Virus record (IMG/VR): IMGVR_UViG_3300028734_000017
Span: 1 to 64,000 of that record
Origin: a virus
Reading direction: 5' to 3' (one strand)
Length of the DNA: 64,000 bases
The translations under genes and the position numbers were made by a program. Under the pieces are notes generated by a model, which saw only the letters and a list, made by a program, of their open reading frames with translations, searched no databases and was not told where the DNA came from. Every line of letters starts with the position of its first letter. The stretch's first letter is position 1. Shown piece by piece: positions 44,695-54,790 of this stretch.

Positions 44695-45069
44695 ATGCCA
44701 AGACCAGCAAGAAAAAGATTGAGATTCGATGAAGAAAGTATGAACGATCTTCTACAGGAAATTTATGACGATTCGCTCAATATCAAGCAAAAAGCTATAC
44801 GTCTGTTTAATAAATGGGAAGTAAAGATTAAAGAAACTGGCGAAGTTGCCGCTATCGGCGATCAGCTTATCAAGCTTATTGCAGCAGAAGCCAAAAATGC
44901 TGACCAGAAATTGTTAATGTTAAAATATCTTAAAGAAGTTGTATATGACTCTAAGACAAAGACTAACGGCGATGACGAAAAGGCTGATGACATTAGCAGC
45001 GATAGCAGACAGGCTTTAATTGACATGGTTCATGACGAAATGGATAAAGAAAAAGAAAAGACGCAGTAA
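44695..45069 (+). CDS. Hypothetical virion or packaging-type protein
   Basis: A 124-aa basic-then-acidic protein: MPRPARKRLRFDEESMNDLL, long helices (IYDDSLNIKQKAIRLFNKWE), and an acidic end (DDEKADDISSDSRQALIDMV). The basic start and helical body resemble a small DNA- or RNA-contacting protein; a small-terminase role is possible, since head genes lie outside the window, but no motif proves it. It opens the late baseplate operon and is followed 2 nt later by the 437-aa gene. Confidence 0.55.
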   Translation: MPRPARKRLRFDEESMNDLLQEIYDDSLNIKQKAIRLFNKWEVKIKETGEVAAIGDQLIKLIAAEAKNADQKLLMLKYLKEVVYDSKTKTNGDDEKADDISSDSRQALIDMVHDEMDKEKEKTQ

Positions 45070-45071
45070 AT

Positions 45072-46385
45072 ATGAGTATTAGCGAGAGAAAACAAAGTAT
45101 ATTTGCTACAATTGGGTCATTGTCTTCTTTACATGATGAAAAGGAAATTACTAAATTGAAAAGTACTTATAAATCCGTAAAGACTAAATCCAATGACGAG
45201 ATAGCATTTTTGCTCGATGTGTTAAAACAGGTCGTTGGCGGTGCTTTGTTAAAGGAAATGATCGGCGGACTTTTAACAGACTTTTTTACAAAGGTAGAAT
45301 CTGAAATGAAAGAACCTTTGAAAAAACAGTTTACACAGGGTAACAGCGGCGATCAGATACCTGCGTCTTTTAAGAATGGAATCCAAGTGCCTATTAAAAG
45401 CATTGATTCGCAGTCTAAGTTTAAGATCAAATCTGGGACTATTTCGGAAGACCTTAAATTTAATAATGTTATTCCAGATTTTGATACAAAGGTACGGTCA
45501 GCTTATTTAAATCAAGTGCCACAAGAATACTGTGGTTTGTCAATGAGTTTTGATCAGGTGACGCAATCATTAACCTTTAAACCGACTACGGCTACTGAAA
45601 ATTTTAGTATAGGTAAATGGTTTTCAGATTATATTGATGCAGCCGCTATCATAAATAAAAAAGAGGTTGTTACGAACATTTTGGATGCCATTTTTGGCAC
45701 TATGGCTAAGACAGAGGATAAGAGCATAGATCAGATTATAAACGAGCTTAAATTACAGGAAACCATAAACAATATGCTCGACGATGATAACAATCCGTTA
45801 AATCTGAATGATATCATTGATGCAGCAAATGCTTTAAAAAATGGTACTGTTGAGTATAATTTAGGATGCGGATATATCTATAACAGTTTAACGCCAGAAT
45901 TTTTCTCTGGCGCAACTACAACAATATCATCATCCAATGATCCTACTCTTGTTGGCAATGCCGTTGAATCCTGTATTACCAATGGTGAGAATCCAGATAC
46001 AATAGCTATTATTGACGAGAATTCTGCCGCCGCAAGAGATGGATATTTCGCTAGGATTATTAATATGATTAAAGAGAAAATCATAAACGCTTTAGTTATG
46101 TCGCCTCAAATAGTTACGCTTAGGGCAATTATGGGAACATTAACATCTGGAAATCAGCCAAGCCCAAGCACAACAATTCTTGAGGAGGTCGGCGATGCAA
46201 AACAATTCATTAAATGCTTAGCACCTGTATTTGTTAATATGATGGTTGATTATATTTTGGCTATAGTGGTTTCAGAGTTATCTAAGTTATTATCGCCAAT
46301 AATACAAAAGCTCGTTAAGGAAAAGACAAATCAGGTTAAAAGAATTATTCAGAGTCTTATACCAACAAAATTAGTAAAAATATGA
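45072..46385 (+). CDS. Probable baseplate structural protein
   Basis: A 437-aa protein with no recognised family. It has a helical, Lys-rich N-terminus, then ADLLKEMIGGLLTDFF-like amphipathic helices (KEMIGGLLTDFFTKVE), beta stretches, and a C-terminal helix-rich end with hydrophobic helices (APVFVNMMVDYILAIVVSEL) that could pack in the baseplate or contact membrane. The gene is in the gp5-like operon; its stop TGA overlaps the next start as ATGA. Confidence 0.5.
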   Translation: MSISERKQSIFATIGSLSSLHDEKEITKLKSTYKSVKTKSNDEIAFLLDVLKQVVGGALLKEMIGGLLTDFFTKVESEMKEPLKKQFTQGNSGDQIPASFKNGIQVPIKSIDSQSKFKIKSGTISEDLKFNNVIPDFDTKVRSAYLNQVPQEYCGLSMSFDQVTQSLTFKPTTATENFSIGKWFSDYIDAAAIINKKEVVTNILDAIFGTMAKTEDKSIDQIINELKLQETINNMLDDDNNPLNLNDIIDAANALKNGTVEYNLGCGYIYNSLTPEFFSGATTTISSSNDPTLVGNAVESCITNGENPDTIAIIDENSAAARDGYFARIINMIKEKIINALVMSPQIVTLRAIMGTLTSGNQPSPSTTILEEVGDAKQFIKCLAPVFVNMMVDYILAIVVSELSKLLSPIIQKLVKEKTNQVKRIIQSLIPTKLVKI

Positions 46386-46771
46386 GCATAGAATCTTTAA
46401 TGGACTACATATCCAAACTGTTAAACATAAATGTGAGTTCAGCTCCAACTATTCCAACGCCACTAATACTTACAGGCGTTGCTAATAGATCGGGTTTATC
46501 GCCAATAAAAATAGCATCGAGAATTATTGCTAGGAAAAGTGAGGCAGGTCTGTCTGTTGGAGTATTATCAACAGGCGAAGTCGCACCTGATGAAATCATG
46601 GAAAGAATTCGTGTTGAAGAGATAATTAGAGCATTGCAAGAGGAGGCTATCATACTGGTAGCCATACCCCCAGGAATTTTGGTGCAAGCAGCTGGAACGT
46701 CACCATCAGGCCCTGTAACAGTACTTGGGTCAACAACAAATTTATCAGGTGGTAAAGGAATAATATTATAA
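46382..46771 (+). CDS. Small baseplate-associated hypothetical protein
   Basis: A 129-aa protein: SLMDYISKLLNINVSSAPTI, then SPIKIASRIIARKSEAGLSV and a Gly/Pro-rich hydrophobic end. No recognised family. Coupled by ATGA to the 437-aa gene and 2 nt before a coiled-coil gene; late expression with the gp5-like protein suggests an accessory baseplate part. Confidence 0.5.
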   Translation: MSIESLMDYISKLLNINVSSAPTIPTPLILTGVANRSGLSPIKIASRIIARKSEAGLSVGVLSTGEVAPDEIMERIRVEEIIRALQEEAIILVAIPPGILVQAAGTSPSGPVTVLGSTTNLSGGKGIIL

Positions 46772-46773
46772 GC

Positions 46774-46992
46774 ATGACAGATATAAAAGAATTTACGCCA
46801 ACTGAATTATTGCATGAGATTAACATTGTAAAAGTGTCCCATGATAATCTGAAAGACAATGTCATTGATTTAACACACATAATTGACGATACAACGGCAC
46901 TTATTAATGAGAAGCTGGATTACATAAGAGAACTTGAAAAGAAGTATATCGAATTGATTGAAGAACTTGATAACCGAAAATTAATAGAATAA
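46774..46992 (+). CDS. Small coiled-coil protein
   Basis: A 72-aa helical protein with heptad-like hydrophobics (HEINIVKVSHDNLKDNVIDL, then LIELEKKYIELIEELDN-like repeats). It lies 1 nt before the gp5-like gene and may be a trimerisation or spacer element of the baseplate hub. Confidence 0.5.
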   Translation: MTDIKEFTPTELLHEINIVKVSHDNLKDNVIDLTHIIDDTTALINEKLDYIRELEKKYIELIEELDNRKLIE

Positions 46993-46993
46993 A

Positions 46994-47881
46994 ATGTACG
47001 ATAGAAAAACATTACAAACGCACAGGATATTTGAAAGCGAAAGCACTGGTGGTAACACCACTCGAACCATATATTATGGCGAGGTTATATCTATAACCGA
47101 TTCTACCGATGGCGGAAGAATAAGGGTAAAGATATTGGAACTTGATAATAAGAAGGACGAGAATGATTTGCCTTATTGTAGCCCAATGCTTCCAAAATAT
47201 TATCACATTTACCCTAAAGTGGGCGAAGTAGTGCGTGTATTTATAATGGATACTAAATACCCTAACAGAAATAGATTTTGGATGGGTAGCGTGATTTCAC
47301 AACCCCAGAAGATTGAGTTCGATTCAGTTTATACAGCATTATCAACAACTGAGATGGGTGCAGTTCAGCCTTTAAAATCGGTGAAAACAAATCCGAACAC
47401 TACTGGTGTATTTCCAGAGATTGATGATGTCGGCATTATTGGTAGAGTGAATACCGATATAATTTTAAAAAAGAATCAGGTTATTATTCGTGCTGGCAAG
47501 CATATGAATGGCGATATTAATACGCTTAATACAAAAAATCCATCGTCATTAACAATGACATTTGAACCCATTATTAATAGCTCAGATTATTATAGTAACT
47601 CAATCCTTGTTTCAGATAAAATAGCACTACTATCGCATAATGGTAATCCTAATTTTAAATCGACAATACTTACGCCACAGGACAGGATAAATATCTTTGA
47701 AAATGGTCACCCAATAGGTCGTGGGGACATTATTGTTTACGTTTTAAATATGTTTAGAAAAGCATTGTTGTCGCATAAACATGGATACTCTAACACGCCG
47801 CCTTTACTCGAAACAATTTTAACTGATATCGAAAAATTCGACTTCGATAGTATTTTACAAAAGAATATTGTTACAAATTAA
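46994..47881 (+). CDS. 5: Baseplate hub/spike protein, T4 gp5 OB-domain-like
   Basis: A 295-aa protein. The N-terminal ~120 residues have OB-fold-like strands: IYYGEVISITDSTDGGRIRV, KILELDNKKDENDLPYCSPM, and FWMGSVISQPQKIEFD, as in gp5 of T4-type baseplates. The rest has no lysozyme motif, so it may be the spike base without the cell-wall enzyme. A terminator follows at once. Late operon member. Confidence 0.65.
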   Translation: MYDRKTLQTHRIFESESTGGNTTRTIYYGEVISITDSTDGGRIRVKILELDNKKDENDLPYCSPMLPKYYHIYPKVGEVVRVFIMDTKYPNRNRFWMGSVISQPQKIEFDSVYTALSTTEMGAVQPLKSVKTNPNTTGVFPEIDDVGIIGRVNTDIILKKNQVIIRAGKHMNGDINTLNTKNPSSLTMTFEPIINSSDYYSNSILVSDKIALLSHNGNPNFKSTILTPQDRINIFENGHPIGRGDIIVYVLNMFRKALLSHKHGYSNTPPLLETILTDIEKFDFDSILQKNIVTN

Positions 47882-47909
47882 AAAACCGTATATCTCTATA
47901 CGGTTTTTT
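47881..47909. terminator. Bidirectional terminator between gp5-like and gp19 genes
   Basis: CCGTATA (47886-47892) and TATACGG (47897-47903) form a tight stem with a TCTC loop, flanked by A and T runs on both sides. It closes the plus-strand gp5-like operon and the minus-strand tube gene that ends at 47,927. Confidence 0.85.
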
Positions 47910-47926
47910 AATTTTGTGTAATGCTG

Positions 47927-48415
47927 TTAAACATTCAAAATACATCTCCAAGGTTGGATTTTTACATTTACGGTAGCAAGTCCATCATCGTCATAGCTGT
48001 TTTCGCCAAAATCGATAGATGTTATCATACATTGCTCCAAGAACCATTTCTCAACCTCAACACCGACTGGATCGAGTGCCTTAAGATAAATGTTCTTTTT
48101 GTAACCAGCAGCATAACCCATACGTCCTGTTAGTGATTCGACATGCAATCTTACCCATTCCATAAGTTGCTGTGATGTTGAAGGCCCGATCACGTCAAGA
48201 AAGGTAAGGTCGAGTTCTTGCCAAGCATATGCACCTGCGACATAATTAGTCTCATTCATATACTTAATATCAACCTTATTTATATTCAGTGATGGTCTCT
48301 TGAATTTTTGTATAGCCCATACTTCAATGCCAAGTTCGTCTGGAAATTCGGCGAAGAAACGATTAATACGTTTTGGTTCATATGCGAATGGAATACCCCT
48401 AATTAAATCTGCCAT
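47927..48415 (-). CDS. 19: Tail tube protein, T4 gp19-like
   Basis: A 162-aa protein whose length matches gp19. INRFFAEFPDELGIEVWAIQ, FKRPSLNINKVDIKYMNETN, LDLTFLDVIGPSTSQQLMEW and SIDFGENSYDDDGLATVNVK reproduce the gp19/Hcp-like tube pattern. It is a single-gene late unit between a late box and a bidirectional terminator, as expected for the most abundant tail protein, and lies next to the sheath gene. Confidence 0.85.
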   Translation of the reverse strand: MADLIRGIPFAYEPKRINRFFAEFPDELGIEVWAIQKFKRPSLNINKVDIKYMNETNYVAGAYAWQELDLTFLDVIGPSTSQQLMEWVRLHVESLTGRMGYAAGYKKNIYLKALDPVGVEVEKWFLEQCMITSIDFGENSYDDDGLATVNVKIQPWRCILNV

Positions 48416-48429
48416 GTTGTCTTTTTTAT

Positions 48430-48438
48430 TATAAATAC
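48430..48438 (-). promoter_or_regulatory. Late promoter box for the tail tube gene
   Basis: The minus strand reads TAGTATTTATAATAAAA, 15 nt before the ATG at 48,415. Both neighbours are minus-strand genes, so its direction is certain. Confidence 0.75.
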
Positions 48439-48489
48439 TAATTTTTTTAAAAATTGAGCTTACATAATTTATAAGCTCAATTTATATAT

Positions 48490-51258
48490 TTAAATTTCTG
48501 AAAATGATGCTCCAGATGGTGCAATGGTAAAACCGATACCAATCTTTTCTAGTGAACGAGTCGGTTTAAGATAAATTTCACCGTATAATTCGTTTCTGTC
48601 TAAGGTTTCTGGCGTGTTGATCGTATCATCCATAACAACCTTGAATTCAAGCAAGCCTCTGTCTCTCTTAATACCGTCAAGGATAGGATTAGTTTTTTGT
48701 TTGAACTGGTCAATTGTTGCTTGATCATTTTGTTCGAAAATCAATCTCATTGCGATATTAGAAATCAATACCTTGATTTGAAGTAACAATCTTCTTACGT
48801 TAATTCTATCAAGTGCGCTTTCTCTAACTTGTAAGGTTTTCTGACCAAATATAGCTGTTCCAGTGTTTGAAAAGTCAACCATTGGGTTAATTCTACCTTT
48901 GTATAAAACGTCACGTGCTTCCTGACTCAATTTATATTTTGATCTTCTTGCATCGGTTACACCACGTTCAAGACCAGCAGGTGCATACCAAGGGAATTTC
49001 TTCGTATCAGTATAAGCAATTGCTTTAGCAACCTCGCCTGTGGGCGGTATATAAACATTCACATTGTTCTGAGTGTCTTTAACCTGAATGAAAGGAAAAT
49101 AAGTACAAGCGTAGCTACTGTCAATATCTGTGCTGTTTAACAAGTCAACAATATCGTTTGAAGCAACCACATCAGTATTATTATTATCACCTATTGACAT
49201 TGCTATGTCGATATTTGGTGCATCAATAATATATAAGCTATCAGTTCTTTGTTCTTCGATCATTTCAATTGTCTTTGTTACCAAAGTAGTATTGTCTGAC
49301 CAGTTAATTGCTGGCGTCGCAAATAAATTGATGGTAATCTTTTCAGGATTTGAGAAAGTGTTTATAGCAGTTTCCCATGCCTGATAGTCATTAGCTGGCG
49401 TTACACCTGCGCCAACTCCGTCATAGATACCACCTTCACGATAAAGGTCGGTGTGAGTTCTGTTTGTTCTATTGATATCCCATCCGTCGAATCCGCCAGA
49501 AAATGCTATAGTGAATTTTCTAGTTTTAATAGAATTATAAGCATTTGATGGTAATAAAACGTCCTGAATAGATTTAAAGCTACTGATACCAACTTCAAAT
49601 TCAAGTGGGTCAAGATTATCTGCAAGTACGATTGATGCGTCCACGTCCATATGAAAGCCCTTTGTTTTTGTAAATCCAGTAGGATTGCTTTCGCTATTCT
49701 TCCAGCCATTATAGTTGAAGAAATTTTGATTAACACCTATACCAACTGAATTAGCTGTATTATATGCAGTATTTGAAATACCTAAAGAGGTTTTCGCAAT
49801 TTTATCTGTATAAGCGTAGCTTGTTTTGTAGAAAATCTTTGGCGTTACAGCTGTTTTAAATGTGTTAAACCAATATCCTTCAAAACCTGCTGGAAATGAT
49901 TCTGGTTTAATATCTGCAGCTAGCTCAACCATAACATATTTACTTAACAGTTCATAGTTATCGTCGGTAGTACCAATTCGTTGTCCGATAAAATTTGTTT
50001 TTGACTGAATTAGAGAGCATCTTGTGAATGATTCCAAAATGTTCATATTAGCGTCAGTATCATAAAATGATCTGATAATTACGTCAAATTCAAGCGTTTC
50101 AGGATTAATATTAACGATACTCACCTTGATTTCTTGGTTGGCATCATCACCGTCAGAAATTGATACAAATTTAAATAACCTGTCAACAATATTACCTTTT
50201 AGCTGAGATACAACCCAAGGTGTTTCAGGTGTTTTGAATTTTTCCTTACGATTAACAAAAATACCGTCGGTATTTTTAATAATGTTATTGGAAATACCGA
50301 AAGCATATGAAGCAATACCTGATAGCATTGTTTCTGGCGTAAATGCGTCGCCATCAACGTCGAGTTTACTAATTAGATCAGGATAAACCGCTTCAACCCA
50401 AATATGCGACTGTTTGGCTGTTGGAGTAGTGCCTAATACATTAGCTATAAAATTACTAGCATTTGGATTCATTGATACATTGTATGTAGCAGTTCCGCCA
50501 TCTGATAACGAAACATATAAGGTAAATTCTCTGAAAAGATCACCAGTGCCATCATTTGTTAAATTTGAATCAAAATCAATAGCATTAACAGTGAATGTCG
50601 TTACGGAAGGAGCATCAACATTGTCAGTTACAGTTGCTTTGCTTCTCAATACAGCTAATACCATATCCTGATATTGAACATAAGGCGTACCTGTTAACGG
50701 AGTCTCTACGTAGTCAACATTTCCAGTACCACCAGAAATTGATGTTACTGTAAATGTGTAATAACTTCCAATAAAACTAACGCCATCTTCATTTTTAATA
50801 AAACCACTAAAAGCAGCACCTTCTTGACCAACAGTATAAACAGGTGTACCAAAGAAAGTATTATCAGTGAATTCACGACTACCATCACTGGTTGTGCCAC
50901 TTACAATTGTAGATGGATCAACGCCAGCATTAAGACTAATAGTCCAAGCCGAACCTGCATCATATCCTGATAAACCCAATACTCTGGTGACCCACAGTTG
51001 ATCAGACTCCTGTAAATATGCGTTAGCAACATAAGGCAATTGATATCTTAGGTTTCCATTGCTATATTTGCTTGTGTCTTGTGCTCCAAATTTATCCAAA
51101 AATTGTGGTCTGTCTTTAATATAAAATGGCTCAAATGCTGGGCCTTTAAGTGTTTCCCCAGCAAGTCCTAACGTTGTGATTCCAACATTACGTGTAACAT
51201 AAGTTAAGTCACGTTCTTTAAATTTAACACCTGGCGAGGTGAATACAAATTCAGTCAT
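48490..51258 (-). CDS. 18: Tail sheath protein, T4 gp18-like
   Basis: A 922-aa protein, longer than T4 gp18 (659 aa). N-terminal TSPGVKFKERDLTYVTRNVG, ETLKGPAFEPFYIKD and LPYVANAYLQESDQLWVTRV match the sheath family. The C-terminal third carries the conserved sheath core (PWYAPAGLERGVTDARRSKY, LSQEARDVLYKGRINPMVDF, VRRLLLQIKVLISNIAMRLI and LRFE-like FEQNDQATIDQFK), ending with GEIYLKPTRSLEKIGIGFTI. The extra length lies in the variable middle domains, which face outward in sheath structures. Late box 35 nt upstream. Confidence 0.9.
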   Translation of the reverse strand: MTEFVFTSPGVKFKERDLTYVTRNVGITTLGLAGETLKGPAFEPFYIKDRPQFLDKFGAQDTSKYSNGNLRYQLPYVANAYLQESDQLWVTRVLGLSGYDAGSAWTISLNAGVDPSTIVSGTTSDGSREFTDNTFFGTPVYTVGQEGAAFSGFIKNEDGVSFIGSYYTFTVTSISGGTGNVDYVETPLTGTPYVQYQDMVLAVLRSKATVTDNVDAPSVTTFTVNAIDFDSNLTNDGTGDLFREFTLYVSLSDGGTATYNVSMNPNASNFIANVLGTTPTAKQSHIWVEAVYPDLISKLDVDGDAFTPETMLSGIASYAFGISNNIIKNTDGIFVNRKEKFKTPETPWVVSQLKGNIVDRLFKFVSISDGDDANQEIKVSIVNINPETLEFDVIIRSFYDTDANMNILESFTRCSLIQSKTNFIGQRIGTTDDNYELLSKYVMVELAADIKPESFPAGFEGYWFNTFKTAVTPKIFYKTSYAYTDKIAKTSLGISNTAYNTANSVGIGVNQNFFNYNGWKNSESNPTGFTKTKGFHMDVDASIVLADNLDPLEFEVGISSFKSIQDVLLPSNAYNSIKTRKFTIAFSGGFDGWDINRTNRTHTDLYREGGIYDGVGAGVTPANDYQAWETAINTFSNPEKITINLFATPAINWSDNTTLVTKTIEMIEEQRTDSLYIIDAPNIDIAMSIGDNNNTDVVASNDIVDLLNSTDIDSSYACTYFPFIQVKDTQNNVNVYIPPTGEVAKAIAYTDTKKFPWYAPAGLERGVTDARRSKYKLSQEARDVLYKGRINPMVDFSNTGTAIFGQKTLQVRESALDRINVRRLLLQIKVLISNIAMRLIFEQNDQATIDQFKQKTNPILDGIKRDRGLLEFKVVMDDTINTPETLDRNELYGEIYLKPTRSLEKIGIGFTIAPSGASFSEI

Positions 51259-51292
51259 ATCTTGTTGTTTTATTTTTTATAATTATTTTATA

Positions 51293-51301
51293 TATAAATA
51301 C
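51293..51301 (-). promoter_or_regulatory. Late promoter box for the tail sheath gene
   Basis: The minus strand reads AGTATTTATATATAAAA, 35 nt before the ATG at 51,258, the longest leader among the clear late boxes. On the plus strand the same bases read TATAAATAC, but no clear plus-strand late box exists for the divergent 733-aa gene. Confidence 0.65.
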
Positions 51302-51347
51302 TATTTTTTATCCCAAAAGATTCGATTAAGCAAAAATTGTTAACGAT

Positions 51348-53549
51348 TTGAGCCAAAATATTATAAACCCGATTTATAAAAAAACAAAAACAAGTATTTA
51401 TTCTTGTATATCACATAATATGAATAAAACGTTAGTAATTACTACAGGTACAACCAGTGAGGATAAGTATATTAAGCTTAAATTAGAACAAGATATTGAA
51501 ACATTAAACATTTTAAGCTTAAACATATCGACCAGTGACGTATATCAGGACTTCAATTCTGACTACGGTATTCTGATCGGTAGAGTTAATGGAAACGATA
51601 GTGTTGGAATACCTAATGCAAAGATTTCTATATTTATACCTCTAAGTGACGCTGATTCTCTTGATAGTGAAATCAGTGGAATCTACCCATATACCACGCC
51701 AAGAATAAAAAATGCTGATGGTAAAAGATATAATTTATTGCCACGTATAGGTAAGAGCGATCCAATTACTGGAATTATTGCGCCAACACAGCCGTTTGGT
51801 TCATTTCCGATAAAGGAGGAAATAGTCACAAATATAGCTTTAATGAATGTTTATAAAAAATATTACAAATATACAGCTGTTACCAATGATTCTGGCGATT
51901 ATATGATATTTGGCGTGCCAATCGGTACGCAAACAGTACATATGAGCGTAGATATTACCGACATTGGAAAGTACTCAATGACGCCTGCCGCAATGGTTGT
52001 CAATCTAGGATATTCGCCAAATTTATTTAACGCAAATAAAACAAGAATAAAAAAAAGTAATGATTTGGCGGACTTACCAAATATTGAAACACAAGATATT
52101 AGTGTAAATATAATATCGTTTTGGGGTGATACTGCAAATTATGAAATAGGTATAACGAGACAAGATTTTAGAATACGATCAGTGCTGGCAAATACTGTTA
52201 CAATATTCGGCTCAGTATTTACTGACGGCGAATTGTCTATGTGGGGTCGTAATAGCGATAATGACAGAGCTATACGTGAATTATATTCGCTAAAAGCATA
52301 TCAAAATAATTTTGGACTGGATGCAAGTAGAATTAATGTTGGGATATCTTCAAAAAGAAGCGTAAATGTTACTGAAAAAATATATTATTATCCCTCAAGT
52401 GTGACAGATGAATATATACTCGCTAATAATGCTATTGATATATCCGATGAAATGATATTATTAGATAAGAATGAATATTCCGTTTACAATAATAATGGCT
52501 CATTTGCCTTTATTATTAACTGTAATAGAAATAAAATTATAACAGATAAATCTGGAAATTCTATTTCTGTGCCAGATGATTATAATGGCGGAATATATAC
52601 AGAATTTAGAGGATTTGCCACATTCGAAATAAATGATGTCGATGCACCACTAAATATCGATGATTTTATTGGTGATAATACTTGGATAAAGGCATTTAGA
52701 TATAAGTTAAAAGTTCCACAATTTGCTGTTGGCAATAATTCGTTTACAATGCCCGTTGGTGGCACGGAATCGCCTCAAACAATCGCATGGAGAAAACAGG
52801 ATCAAATATTTAAAGGCGGATCATATTACAGTGTTGCAAAATTTCATGGACTTGTTTATAATAACGAAGGCGATGACAATAATCAGACCGATGAACCTAG
52901 TACAGGATATATTGCTCATGATGACGTTAATATTGGAATTCGTCAATATACAAATAATGTTGGGATCATTCAAACTGATGATTCATTCTTTAATGACGTA
53001 ACAGGACTAACAACTATTGAGAATAGTAAATATTTTCTACCTTCGAATATTGGAGCTGACACTAGTAGATATTTTGGTGGAAACTGGCTAAATTTTTCGC
53101 TACATATGCCTCAAGTAGGATATTGTCACATTGGCTCTGGATATATTAAACATATGAAATCTACGACGAATTTTTCCAGAAACTATCGAGACCCTTATTT
53201 TTATGAGAATAATGACCAACAAATAGCCGCTACAGATACCAATACAAAAGGGTTTGCGAGATCAGATTTACATTATACATCATTTATTGAGGTTAATAAA
53301 GAGGATTTAAAAAAAATAGTAAGCCTAAACAACGGCTTTAAAATGTCTGATTTAACTGCTACAGGGATAACACTAACAACAACCGATTTTAAAAATGGCT
53401 TAGCACAATGTCCATTAGATCGAAATGGTGTAAGCGGTGGTAGGATTAATTCAGATCCTTCTCAATCAATAGATACTGATACATATTTTTTTAAAGGATT
53501 GGGGTCATCTGATTGTTTTAAACTTCTAAGAGATATTGGCATAATTTAA
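51348..53549 (+). CDS. Large virion protein with a carboxypeptidase-regulatory-like segment
   Basis: A 733-aa, Tyr/Asn/Ser-rich protein. Residues 180-220 (KYTAVTNDSGDYMIFGVPIG, TQTVHMSVDITD) look like a carboxypeptidase-regulatory/CNA-B Ig-like domain, often used on virion surfaces. The rest is beta-rich. TTG is the first codon of this frame (51,348); an ATG at 51,420 is an alternative that would drop 24 residues. A late box is not clear for this unit. It is followed 4 nt later by a 409-aa gene. Confidence 0.55.
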   Translation: MSQNIINPIYKKTKTSIYSCISHNMNKTLVITTGTTSEDKYIKLKLEQDIETLNILSLNISTSDVYQDFNSDYGILIGRVNGNDSVGIPNAKISIFIPLSDADSLDSEISGIYPYTTPRIKNADGKRYNLLPRIGKSDPITGIIAPTQPFGSFPIKEEIVTNIALMNVYKKYYKYTAVTNDSGDYMIFGVPIGTQTVHMSVDITDIGKYSMTPAAMVVNLGYSPNLFNANKTRIKKSNDLADLPNIETQDISVNIISFWGDTANYEIGITRQDFRIRSVLANTVTIFGSVFTDGELSMWGRNSDNDRAIRELYSLKAYQNNFGLDASRINVGISSKRSVNVTEKIYYYPSSVTDEYILANNAIDISDEMILLDKNEYSVYNNNGSFAFIINCNRNKIITDKSGNSISVPDDYNGGIYTEFRGFATFEINDVDAPLNIDDFIGDNTWIKAFRYKLKVPQFAVGNNSFTMPVGGTESPQTIAWRKQDQIFKGGSYYSVAKFHGLVYNNEGDDNNQTDEPSTGYIAHDDVNIGIRQYTNNVGIIQTDDSFFNDVTGLTTIENSKYFLPSNIGADTSRYFGGNWLNFSLHMPQVGYCHIGSGYIKHMKSTTNFSRNYRDPYFYENNDQQIAATDTNTKGFARSDLHYTSFIEVNKEDLKKIVSLNNGFKMSDLTATGITLTTTDFKNGLAQCPLDRNGVSGGRINSDPSQSIDTDTYFFKGLGSSDCFKLLRDIGII

Positions 53550-53553
53550 CGAC

Positions 53554-54783
53554 ATGGATAACAAATATAAAATATTACTAAATAGCACTAAGAATATAGA
53601 TTCTGTTAATTCAGACGTTAATATAAAAATTGAATTGGTTCGAAAAGACAATGGACTAAACGAATCAGAGCAAGACGAATTTGTTAGCTCTACCGACGTT
53701 TTTAACTCTGAGAGAGAGTCTCATAATAATTATAGAATTTATGGTTCGATAGAATACATGTCGATGCTAAATGGAATTAAAAACGATTTAAGTGACGCTA
53801 GCAGGGATGATTATTTTATAACGGTTACTGGCGATACAAAAAGTTTATTAAATTCGTTTGAATTTTATTTATTAAGACCAAAGAATAATGACAGCTACAC
53901 TGGCGTTACAACTAATAGCTATATTCGAACATTTGATATTATTGCTTATCCGTCAGATTTCGATATTTATAATGCTGGCTTTTCTAGGAATATATACGGT
54001 GACCAGAAATACTCATTTGTAATTAATAAAGACATTGATAATAATGGCTATTATGAGAGAAATAATATGCCAATTACTGATCTGTATATGTATGCTAATT
54101 ATAAGCCAAACGTTGGCGAAACCATTTCTGGCATAACATGGAATTTCACTGGTGAAACAGTAACGGGTGCTACAAATATGTCGGATTATTGTACAATGGA
54201 CATGACGACATATACGCAGATTGTGACGGCTTCTCAGGTTAATTATATTGATACACCATATGTTACAACAGGGGGTACTAAATACTTCTCATGGAAGTAC
54301 TTGCCAATGATACCAATAAAGATTAATTTACTAAGCGACGAGTTATTCAAGATTGGCTCTAGTCTGCAAATGTCCACAGGAGTTATTACAGGTATTACAG
54401 GACTTACAAGCTATGAATTCAATCCATTACAGCCAATTGAGTTGGGGGTTATATCTGGAAGCACTTCAGACGTTTATTCTGGCAGCACTTCTTACGATTT
54501 AGTGAACTCAATTCCAGAGTATGCTTATGATCTTGGCGATGGAAGATATATATGGCGAAACATATTACCTCAAGACTATATTAATCCGATAACAAGCGTT
54601 ACTCTTAGCAATCCGTTTATGAATGGTAGCAGGTATGTTTTCACAAGCATTATTCTTGATGTGAGTGCCAATAAAGAAGTTCTTAATACTGCAAATGAAT
54701 TTAGAAATATCGACTTTAGCTTCACAGTTATAAATAATAAGCCAGTTTCAGACCTTAATGATATAGGAAAGCCATGCAAATAA
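53554..54783 (+). CDS. Virion protein, same operon as the 733-aa protein
   Basis: A 409-aa Asn/Thr/Ser/Tyr-rich protein (NSFEFYLLRPKNNDSYTGVT, SEDFDIYNAGFSRNIYGDQK, TGVITGITGLTSYEFNPL). Charged helices are few. No motif is recognised; composition and place suggest a tail or baseplate surface protein. A very strong hairpin follows 7 nt after its stop. Confidence 0.55.
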   Translation: MDNKYKILLNSTKNIDSVNSDVNIKIELVRKDNGLNESEQDEFVSSTDVFNSERESHNNYRIYGSIEYMSMLNGIKNDLSDASRDDYFITVTGDTKSLLNSFEFYLLRPKNNDSYTGVTTNSYIRTFDIIAYPSDFDIYNAGFSRNIYGDQKYSFVINKDIDNNGYYERNNMPITDLYMYANYKPNVGETISGITWNFTGETVTGATNMSDYCTMDMTTYTQIVTASQVNYIDTPYVTTGGTKYFSWKYLPMIPIKINLLSDELFKIGSSLQMSTGVITGITGLTSYEFNPLQPIELGVISGSTSDVYSGSTSYDLVNSIPEYAYDLGDGRYIWRNILPQDYINPITSVTLSNPFMNGSRYVFTSIILDVSANKEVLNTANEFRNIDFSFTVINNKPVSDLNDIGKPCK

Positions 54784-54790
54784 TGCATAA